Shown here one piece after another: positions 30,269-36,670 of a stretch of 43,099 nucleotides of DNA (its first letter is position 1; the number at the start of each line of letters is the position of its first letter). Below the pieces are notes generated by a model, which was given only the letters and a program-made list of their open reading frames with translations, was not told the origin of the DNA and made no database searches. Source of the stretch: Lachnospiraceae bacterium (lineage in GTDB: Bacteria; Bacillota; Clostridia; Lachnospirales; Lachnospiraceae); NCBI GenBank assembly GCA_017469935.1, contig JAFUFL010000059.1, positions 1 to 43,099 of the forward strand, written 5' to 3'. The translations under genes were made by a program, and so were the position numbers.

Positions 30269-30784
30269 CTAATACCCCTTCTTTTTTATCTTCTCTCCGC
30301 AATTCTTTATTACACTAAATACGTTATCCGGATCTGTAACCCAAATCCTGTCAAAATCAAATTGATGTTTCTTTAATTTATCATACAAATTCTTCTCAAT
30401 AATAAAGTCATGCTTATACTCTTTATTGCTCTTCGACCCCAGCAAATCCTTTATTTCTTTAACATCCGTTGATCTCTTTATTTCATCCTCCAGATTGTAC
30501 ACCTGCATTACACACCATGTTTCTTTTACATGCGGATGTCTTTTCAGTATTTCCAAATTTCTAAAAAGAGTTTCAATGATGCCGGTGTCAGTGTCAAAAA
30601 CGAGAATAACCACAGTATTTTCGGGAAGCATCCTCAAACGGGTATTAGAAAACTCTTCTTGAATAGCATTAAAGACATCAATCTTTCCTGCAATAATCGG
30701 TAACTGTTGTTTTTTAAACTCATCGATAAGCTTCTTCTCGCAATTTCCCTCAACATAATAGTGATATCTCACGTTTTTTCTCAT
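30269..30784 (-). CDS. TOPRIM-domain protein paired with an ABC-type ATPase
   Basis: A 171-residue protein, probably a nuclease or nicking subunit. RYHYYVEGNCEKKLIDEFKK has the TOPRIM glutamate (Glu12), and TVVILVFDTDTGIIETLFRN the DxD metal pair (Asp64, Asp66). Strand-helix alternation follows the Rossmann-like TOPRIM order. After about residue 85 the rest (CVMQVYNLEDEIKRSTDVKE...NLYDKLKKHQFDFDRIWVTD) is a helical C-terminal module. Short stand-alone TOPRIMs beside an AAA/ABC ATPase are known from RloA/RloB-like, AbiL-like and PARIS defence systems, where the ATPase and TOPRIM act together. It begins 12 bp after the ATPase stop with an overlap-free junction, typical of one operon. Which of these families it belongs to is unresolved. 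Confidence 0.82.
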   Translation of the reverse strand: MRKNVRYHYYVEGNCEKKLIDEFKKQQLPIIAGKIDVFNAIQEEFSNTRLRMLPENTVVILVFDTDTGIIETLFRNLEILKRHPHVKETWCVMQVYNLEDEIKRSTDVKEIKDLLGSKSNKEYKHDFIIEKNLYDKLKKHQFDFDRIWVTDPDNVFSVIKNCGEKIKKKGY

Positions 30785-30796
30785 ATAGTGTCCCCA

Positions 30797-31927
30797 TCAA
30801 ATGTCTTTAATCCCTATAATCTGATCCACATTCGGCGCAGATGAAAACAGGTCATTCTCAACCGCATTCTTTAAGGAATCAGTATTCTTTTTCAAATAGG
30901 CGGAAGCATATACGCATGAAATTCTATTCTCATCCAGTTCATCCCGCCTCATAAATGCGAAGGAATGCTTGGGCAAGTCCATATCAAGTATGTCTGAATT
31001 ATGCGTTGTATAAAACAGCTGTCGATCCGGTCCCAAAAGATCGATAAATACGGATAAGAATGCCCTCTCCGCCTCCGAATGGATATGCGCAAATTTCTCA
31101 TCACAGTAATAAAAGCTCACATCGTTTAATTTCATAGATGTAATCATATTTGCAACGCCAATTCCATCTACTGTACCACTTGACAAAATCTGTGAATCAA
31201 TAACTGTGCCGTTCCTTATAATAGCTGAACAATTAGGGTACTGTACTATATATGTTCTGTTTGTCCTTACCGCTTCGTCAACCTTAGTAACGCCGATAAT
31301 TCTGGGATCCAACGACTTTAATGTCATCTCCAAAGTCTTGCGATATTCTTCCGAATTAAACGGGATCAGTGTCCGCAGCTTTCCTTCCGGAGCATACGGA
31401 TAGTGAAAAGACCAAGTCATCTTAGGGATTTTTTCCAGAGCCTTAATATAGCTTTCAACAATTGTCGCCTGTTTTTCAGCCAGACGTTCCACACAACGTT
31501 CGTAACTGTCATTGGGCAATATAGTCTCATTCCATACTTCCACAGATACATCATCACTGCTGTATTCATCTGTCTCATCGCGCAGCGCTTTAAAAGACCC
31601 TTTTATTCTGTAAAGCTGGAAACTGGAGAAAGCTAAATCTATTATAAATTCCGCCTTTTTTCTCTTATCATCAATCAGTTTTACAATACCACTGTATTCT
31701 TTCCCGTCTATGAAATTAAAAATGGACATGAGAATACGTCCGAGCGCTGTTTTCCCGGTTGCATTAGCCCCCATTAAAATAACGACTTTTTTATATCTGA
31801 ACCGTTCTCTCCCCGACAAATGCTCCCCTTCAATTGTGGAACGTACTATCTTTTTGGGATATGACATGCATAAATCAAACTCATTAAAAACCAGGAAATT
31901 ATCCAAATGCAGATTCATTATTACCAT
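30797..31927 (-). CDS. ABC-type/AAA ATPase (OLD-, RloA- or AriA-like)
   Basis: A 376-residue SMC/ABC-type ATPase from the ATG at 31927 (MVIMNLHLDNFLVFNEFDLC) with GGAG 9 nt upstream. An in-frame extension to 32008 runs through a hairpin and is unlikely. Walker A is LMGANATGKTALGRI. A signature-like LSSGTVDGIGVANMI is followed by Walker B VSFYYCDEKFAHIHSEAERA, and the switch His is in LFYTTHNSDILDMDLP. An insertion of about 150 residues between Walker A and signature carries coiled and beta segments. Such lone ATPases serve as sensors or motors in OLD/RloA, AbiL and PARIS systems. The TOPRIM gene follows directly. Its upstream 14-bp stem with a T run could attenuate transcription. Base use is AT-rich relative to the 1-26 kb part, in line with horizontal transfer. 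Confidence 0.88.
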   Translation of the reverse strand: MVIMNLHLDNFLVFNEFDLCMSYPKKIVRSTIEGEHLSGRERFRYKKVVILMGANATGKTALGRILMSIFNFIDGKEYSGIVKLIDDKRKKAEFIIDLAFSSFQLYRIKGSFKALRDETDEYSSDDVSVEVWNETILPNDSYERCVERLAEKQATIVESYIKALEKIPKMTWSFHYPYAPEGKLRTLIPFNSEEYRKTLEMTLKSLDPRIIGVTKVDEAVRTNRTYIVQYPNCSAIIRNGTVIDSQILSSGTVDGIGVANMITSMKLNDVSFYYCDEKFAHIHSEAERAFLSVFIDLLGPDRQLFYTTHNSDILDMDLPKHSFAFMRRDELDENRISCVYASAYLKKNTDSLKNAVENDLFSSAPNVDQIIGIKDI

Positions 31928-31945
31928 AAGTATTATCTCCATAAA

Positions 31946-31982
31946 AATAACATTACTTCCAATTATAAGAAGTAATGTTATT
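31946..31982 (-). promoter_or_regulatory. Hairpin ahead of the ATPase/TOPRIM operon
   Basis: AATAACATTACTTC and its complement GAAGTAATGTTATT form a 14-bp stem with a 9-nt loop, followed by TTTTT on the minus strand and the GGAG of the ATPase gene. It may be a terminator of the upstream gene or an attenuator or operator of this operon. Confidence 0.55.
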
Positions 31983-31985
31983 ATA

Positions 31986-32201
31986 TCATTTCTTGTATCG
32001 GAGTGCAATTTCCTGAGTCTCGGAAACTGTCTCTCCCTGACTCAATACATCAGCCTTGACGTGACAAAATACAAATCCTCTATACACCTGTTCTTTCATG
32101 ATAATCTTAGTTAATGCCCGCAAAGCGAGACGCTGCGCCGCGTTCAGGTTCTCTTTACTGTATTCTCCGGCCTTGAACATGATATATTTTTTAAAGCTCA
32201 A
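31986..32201 (-). CDS. 71-residue hypothetical ORF
   Basis: TTG at 32201 overlaps the stop of the upstream 367-residue gene by 4 nt. The product MSFKKYIMFKAGEYSKENLN goes on with AAQRLALRALTKIIMKEQVY, a helical basic segment. The second half (RGFVFCHVKADVLSQG) is encoded by the 39-bp direct repeat, whose other copy encodes part of a membrane protein in a different frame. So the C-terminal half may be an intruding sequence. A start at the ATG seven codons later is equally possible, though no good RBS precedes it. Coding status is uncertain. Confidence 0.4.
   Translation of the reverse strand: MSFKKYIMFKAGEYSKENLNAAQRLALRALTKIIMKEQVYRGFVFCHVKADVLSQGETVSETQEIALRYKK
32035..32073. repeat. 39-bp direct repeat, right copy
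   Basis: CCCTGACTCAATACATCAGC followed by CTTGACGTGACAAAATACA; two differences from 29566-29604 and the same orientation. Together they bound about 2.5 kb holding the ATPase, TOPRIM, 52-residue ORF and membrane protein genes. Confidence 0.75.
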
Positions 32202-33301
32202 TTTTCAATCCTTGGGTAGAACCTGCAATAAGGATTTTTCTTATGTATACGTTCAAACACAGGACATAATTCTCTATTCCAATACTTTTCATAAGACTGA
32301 AATGCATTTGTACCGGGTAAATGACATAACAGATACACTTTGCCATCTGTCGTTTCTGCAATAAGATGATGTTCTGATTTTCTCCTTGCGTACGGATCTA
32401 CTGCTATACTTTCTGCCATTTCTATCGATATTGGTCCATTAATGCCGTCAATAAAGGAGTCGGGAACAGCAGCTGCTATAATTGCTGATAATTTCCCGTA
32501 TTCCAGAAATACTTCAGTCGCACTTCCAAAGATGTACTTGTCTCCCAATGAAATTCCCCCATCCAAGAAGCTCTCGGCATTATTATAATCATGAGCGGCC
32601 AGTTCCAAAGTAGGGGAATCTATACTATCAGTAAAAGAATTACTTTTTCTGAATTCCTCTCGTATTTTTTCGAAGTCCTCCCACGCTATTGAACCGAAAA
32701 CATACATAGTGAAAATCAGAACTAAAACTGCCAAAATATCACCGGGTTTGATGCTGCCGCTTTCAAATACTTCTTTAAGCCATGGAATAGATAATCCGAA
32801 AAAAACGACTGTCGCCAGGAAATCAACACAAAGTCTCAGTATTTTTCCTTCCACTCCGCTGGGAATAACTGTCTTTGTTCTTTTATAAAAAACATGTGTG
32901 GAATCTGATCTCCCGAATGCCGCCTTTCTGTTCCGCATATCTGATACCCAGCGGAATGCTGCGTATGGAAATACAAAAAAAGTAAGGACCGCCATCGTTA
33001 ACATTATTGCAGTGTTATCTCCAAGAAAATCCACCAGAGAACCTGTTGCTTCTATACCAATAAAGAAACAGGCAGCAGCGGCAATGTAAGGAGCAAATGG
33101 AATAGTGGGAATCACTAATGACGTGAATAGTAATGCTTGAGGGCCCACCAGCATCAAAATAAAGACCGGCGTTATATTTCTATCTTTTGAAAGGGTTTTA
33201 AAAGCCCACAGATCAGTAACTATGATACAGATGATCAATAATGCTCTTGATAATGTTCTAAATGATTTCAATGCGTTAATTCTCCTTAACAGGCGTACCA
33301 T
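32198..33301 (-). CDS. Membrane protein with C-terminal soluble domain
   Basis: A 367-residue protein. Membrane helices at about 18-34 (ALLIICIIVTDLWAFKT), 42-66, 67-84, 95-115, 160-180 and 185-205 occupy the first 210 residues. The rest is cytosolic or extracytosolic: ELAAHDYNNAESFLDGGISL, SIEMAESIAVDPYARRKSEH and TDGKVYLLCHLPGTNAFQSY, a PSTAIR-like mixture without catalytic motif. No family recognised. It starts 2 bp after the LRR fragment's stop, so it probably shares an operon with the LRR and lipoprotein genes. The 71-residue ORF follows with a 4-nt overlap. The end YCRFYPRIEN is unremarkable. Confidence 0.7.
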   Translation of the reverse strand: MVRLLRRINALKSFRTLSRALLIICIIVTDLWAFKTLSKDRNITPVFILMLVGPQALLFTSLVIPTIPFAPYIAAAACFFIGIEATGSLVDFLGDNTAIMLTMAVLTFFVFPYAAFRWVSDMRNRKAAFGRSDSTHVFYKRTKTVIPSGVEGKILRLCVDFLATVVFFGLSIPWLKEVFESGSIKPGDILAVLVLIFTMYVFGSIAWEDFEKIREEFRKSNSFTDSIDSPTLELAAHDYNNAESFLDGGISLGDKYIFGSATEVFLEYGKLSAIIAAAVPDSFIDGINGPISIEMAESIAVDPYARRKSEHHLIAETTDGKVYLLCHLPGTNAFQSYEKYWNRELCPVFERIHKKNPYCRFYPRIEN

Positions 33302-33303
33302 AC

Positions 33304-33999
33304 TTAGTTTTCAATCTTTACCCAACTGACGCCATCATCTTCCAAAGCCTTCTGAGCTGTTGTTCCCTCATGGCAGTGTACTTTATACGGGCAAGGCGTA
33401 CCATCGTAGCCGTCCTCACCGAGATTTCCAACATCCTCAACCGAATCCGGCAAATATACGTCTGTCAGATTAGAGCAGTTATCAAATGCGCCATATTCAA
33501 TCGTCTGTACGCCGTCCGGTACTACCATTTCTCCTTCCCGCTGCCCTGGCGCACAGACCAGTGTCTTCTTGTCTTTGCTCATCAGGATACCGTCAACCAC
33601 GCTATGATAAAGATGGTCCTCATCAACCCGGAATTCTTTGATCAGAATCCCGTCCATGGCATCCGCTTTATATCGCAGTTTGTTGGGTATTCTCAGAGAA
33701 TCCTGATAAACGGTTACTCCCTCATATTCATTTGCGGAAAGCGCATGGGATCCCAAATATGTAATGCTCTCCGGCAATACAATTTCTCCAAACCCTTCAC
33801 CGACTCCGAATGCAAAACTATCGATTTTCTCAACAGAGGAAGGCAGCTCTACTCCTTGTAATGGTGCAACTCCAAAAGCATTATTACCGATTTTTACGAG
33901 TCCTTCATTAAATTCAACTTTTGTGAGAGACCAGCAGTCGGAAAATGCACCGTCTCCAATCGAAGTGAGCGATTCCGGGAGTATAACCTTACTTATTTT
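33304..33999 (-). pseudogene. BspA-type leucine-rich repeat fragment, -1 frame of upstream lipoprotein
   Basis: From 33999 the minus strand reads ISKVILPESLTSIGDGAFSD, then SLTKVEFNEGLVKIGNNAFG and VELPSSVEKIDSFAFGVGEG, perfect BspA-type LRRs (about 23 residues each). It continues to VVPDGVQTIEYGAFDNCSNL and a stop at 33304. There is no ATG, GTG or TTG until a TTG at 33777 in the middle of a repeat, and a stop codon closes the frame two codons upstream of 33999. The lipoprotein gene just before ends KRPIFKK with AAA AAA TAA; a one-base backward slip on the six A would continue into this LRR frame. So it is either a frameshifted or truncated surface protein, or a slippage fusion. LRRs of this type usually bind host or cell-surface ligands. 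Confidence 0.65.
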
Positions 34000-35153
34000 T
34001 TAAATATCGGTCTTTTCACTTTAATCGACGATAAAATCTTATTGGCTGTCAATCGACTATTTTCATCTTCAGCTAAAGTTGTATAGGAGTACCAATATAC
34101 ATAGTAATCTGTCACAAACACAGCACCACTGTGAAAGTATTCTTTTCCATCTTTTTCATCATTATATTTATGATTAAAATATACAGCGGGATTACCATCT
34201 ACGTAGCCTTTCTCATATTCCACATTTGCTCTAAACCGAGTGTCTATAAGGTCCCAAAAGCATTCACGATATAAATCCGCCTCGTCTGTGGAATTCTCTG
34301 TTACGTTGTCCCTGTTACTTCTTGATATTTTGCATTGGACGGAATCGCCTATCAAAATAGAATTATTTATAATTCTAGAATTATAAGGGACCCTCAATGA
34401 CAATGACTTAAGTGTCGCTTTTCTTGTTTTATCCGATTCATCCCATCTGCTGTTAAAAGCTTCAAACAAATTTAACTCTTCAGTTGGCAAGCGGCGTATT
34501 TCTATCCTACTTACTTCACTGCGGTAGAGATCTACAGAAAGATCATATTTCTTATTCTTCTTAAAGCGATAATTCGTCCCGTATCCATCGCCGTATGAAT
34601 CAGAAAAATCAGGAGAGCCAAACGCTTTTTTTACATCATCTTCTGAATCTCCGAGGAACACGCCTCCTATTGATACTGAATCTCCCTTTCCTTTTTCAGA
34701 CCCCGTTGCAGGCTTTTCTATTGTTAATCCGCATACAGTTCCGTTCTTTAACCCTGATTCTTTATCCCCCTTCTCTTTTTCAATTTCTGCATAGATTCTA
34801 ATGTCTTTTCTTTCATCTATTAGCTCAGTCTTTAAAGCTTCTCTTACTTTGGGGTTGTTCTTGCCCACAGTTTCGACAGTATACTCACTTGTAAGGCCGC
34901 TTTTTTGCAGGAGATTCTCCAACGTCAACTCCCCTAGATTCACCTGTGCCCCATTTATAATTACCAGAATTTCCTCATCTTTAGAAGCATTCTCATTTAG
35001 CTGTTCGGTCTGTACAGCAGAATTGGAAAGGGCTGCGTTCTCTTTTTGTATCTCTTCTGAAGATGACGTCTTTTTACAAGATATTAGTAAGGGAATTGTC
35101 AATAGTGCGATCGTGACAAATAGAGTTAACTGTTCAAAGGCATTACTCTTCAT
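33993..35153 (-). CDS. Lipoprotein of unknown function, 386 residues
   Basis: The start is the ATG at 35153 (MKSNAFEQLTLFVTIALLTI), with GAAGGAG 11 nt upstream; the preceding gene ends inside by 11 nt. The signal peptide ends in PLLISCKKTSSS, a lipobox LISC with acylated Cys. A charged linker follows. Then there is VINGAQVNLGELTLENLLQK (about 65-85), an acidic region, and IGGVFLGDSEDDVKKAFGSP resembling a repeated-domain edge. The C-terminal half holds ADLYRECFWDLIDTRFRANV and YVYWYSYTTLAEDENSRLTA, a mixed alpha/beta domain. No known family was identified. The final codons IFKK lie on a six-A run directly before TAA, beyond which the LRR frame begins in the -1 frame. It is likely expressed with the upstream 247-residue gene. 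Confidence 0.8.
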   Translation of the reverse strand: MKSNAFEQLTLFVTIALLTIPLLISCKKTSSSEEIQKENAALSNSAVQTEQLNENASKDEEILVIINGAQVNLGELTLENLLQKSGLTSEYTVETVGKNNPKVREALKTELIDERKDIRIYAEIEKEKGDKESGLKNGTVCGLTIEKPATGSEKGKGDSVSIGGVFLGDSEDDVKKAFGSPDFSDSYGDGYGTNYRFKKNKKYDLSVDLYRSEVSRIEIRRLPTEELNLFEAFNSRWDESDKTRKATLKSLSLRVPYNSRIINNSILIGDSVQCKISRSNRDNVTENSTDEADLYRECFWDLIDTRFRANVEYEKGYVDGNPAVYFNHKYNDEKDGKEYFHSGAVFVTDYYVYWYSYTTLAEDENSRLTANKILSSIKVKRPIFKK

Positions 35154-35886
35154 AACAAATAATTCTCCTTCGATAGGCATCTAATAGAATAATTGAATAT
35201 ATATCAGCAGCACCATTTCCGGCTGGCGTTTCAGTATCTATGCCCTGCAATTTTTCATGTGCGTCTATCACTTTATCTATATAGTCCGCTATCGGTCCGT
35301 TGTTTCCTGTCCATACAGCATAATTATCGAATGTATAACGAGTCAGAAGGTTATCAGCAGGTGTTATGTAAAGAGTATAAGAGACTATACTCTCTGCATT
35401 TTTGTTTTCTATTATTCTCTGACATGTAACGGAATATGGCACTTCAAAGCTACTGATATCAATCTTATCAGGCGATTCTTCTGTATTGAAAAGCTGTCGT
35501 ACCCGATTCACATCAGTTAGGTCAAAAACTTGAGCCATACCCTTGAACTCAACCTGGCCTTCAATAGAATCGTCATAATAGTCGCAATATGCATTCTCAA
35601 TAGGATTGATATTCTTCAGAAGAGATAGGATAATCTCTTCTTTCCGAGCTTTTGTCAGTAAACATACTTCTCCTATGGAACTTCCGACTTTGCGAGCCAA
35701 TGATTCCATGAAATAGAGACCACTGTACCCCTCCGGCAAATCATCGTACATATTAGCTGAGTGCCGCTTGTAGTCTGCCAAATACGTTTCAGTCTCTTCC
35801 TCTGCCTCACGAACATGTTTATAATAATTACGTCCGTTTGCTATAGATATAAGGAGTACGTTAGAATAGATTTCTTTAATGTCCAT
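35143..35886 (-). CDS. Unrecognised soluble protein, 247 residues
   Basis: Begins MDIKEIYSNVLLISIANGRN and is acidic with several Tyr-rich blocks: AEEETETYLADYKRHSANMY, GLYFMESLARKVGSSIGEVC, SFEVPYSVTCQRIIENKNAE and FDNYAVWTGNNGPIADYIDK. No signal peptide, membrane helix or catalytic motif was recognised. The second half looks like an alpha/beta domain. It ends overlapping the lipoprotein start by 11 nt, so the two are translationally coupled and should be a functional pair. RBS before the ATG is weak (GAAGACATAAGAC). Confidence 0.7.
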   Translation of the reverse strand: MDIKEIYSNVLLISIANGRNYYKHVREAEEETETYLADYKRHSANMYDDLPEGYSGLYFMESLARKVGSSIGEVCLLTKARKEEIILSLLKNINPIENAYCDYYDDSIEGQVEFKGMAQVFDLTDVNRVRQLFNTEESPDKIDISSFEVPYSVTCQRIIENKNAESIVSYTLYITPADNLLTRYTFDNYAVWTGNNGPIADYIDKVIDAHEKLQGIDTETPAGNGAADIYSIILLDAYRRRIICYEE

Positions 35887-36057
35887 GTCTTATGTCTTCT
35901 CCACCTGTTTACTATTCTTTTTAATCAGCACCTCATAGCTCCGCGATGCCGATTAGTATCGGAAGTTTATACTTCTTCAATACTTCAAACACATTTTATC
36001 TTATGTTTTCCGTTTACTCACTCCGTAAAGCGTACATCACAAGGCTCACATATCTTT

Positions 36058-36240
36058 TTAAAACAACTCCTCAACCGCATCCATCACCGCAAAATCGTGA
36101 TCCATCTCATAGCTGTAATAATTCTTATAATAGCGATAAGCCATTTCATCGATCACCGCCTCGTCCAAAGCCGCAATATCCACATTTTGTTTTCTCAGAT
36201 AGTTTAAAACTTCCATTTTCGAGTCTTCCATGTGGTCCAT
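36058..36240 (-). CDS. Small hypothetical protein, 60 residues
   Basis: The ATG at 36240 (MDHMEDSKMEVLNYLRKQNV) follows AAGGACGGAATAACA; an ATG six codons earlier lies too close to the NUDIX stop. It is acidic with a C-terminal YYKNYYSYEMDHDFAVMDAV. No family was recognised. It follows the NUDIX gene closely and may belong to the same operon as the helicase. About 170 bp after its stop contain no gene. Confidence 0.6.
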   Translation of the reverse strand: MDHMEDSKMEVLNYLRKQNVDIAALDEAVIDEMAYRYYKNYYSYEMDHDFAVMDAVEELF

Positions 36241-36261
36241 TGTTATTCCGTCCTTCATTTA

Positions 36262-36651
36262 TTATGACATGGATTTTTCTATAGCCTCCACTACTTTCAC
36301 ATCCGCCGGCAGCCAATTCACCTGCCGCAAATCATCAAGCGGAAGCCATCTTGCCGCCTCGTGTTCAAGAAGTGTAAGCTTGCCGCTTTTCACACTGCAC
36401 CAATAACAGGCCATGGAAAGATGGAATTCCGGATAATCATACTCCACCGTGGTAAGATACTTCTCCACCACAATATCAGATGCCAATTCTTCTTTTATTT
36501 CTCTGACTAATGCCTCTTCCGGAGTTTCTCCTGACTCCACTTTTCCACCCGGGAACTCCCACCAATCTTTATAATCTCCGTATCCTCTCTGCGTTGCAAA
36601 TACACAATCTTCTTTGCGGATTATTGCCGCGACTACCTTTATGGTTTTCAT
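36262..36651 (-). CDS. NUDIX hydrolase, MutT/CTP-pyrophosphohydrolase type
   Basis: A 129-residue enzyme from the ATG at 36651 (MKTIKVVAAIIRKEDCVFAT). The NUDIX box reads GGKVESGETPEEALVREIKE followed by EL, with all metal-binding Glu, Arg and the closing EELA. RGYGDYKDWWEFPGGKVE just before it is the MutT-type substrate loop. Family members hydrolyse (d)NTPs, often oxidised or modified, to NMP and pyrophosphate. It lies 19 bp behind the PLD-helicase gene stop in the same direction. In this family of DUF3427 helicases a NUDIX neighbour recurs, and together they are thought to be defence genes (inference). A modified nucleotide could be its substrate. Confidence 0.92.
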   Translation of the reverse strand: MKTIKVVAAIIRKEDCVFATQRGYGDYKDWWEFPGGKVESGETPEEALVREIKEELASDIVVEKYLTTVEYDYPEFHLSMACYWCSVKSGKLTLLEHEAARWLPLDDLRQVNWLPADVKVVEAIEKSMS

Positions 36652-36670
36652 TTCTGTTATCACTCTACTT

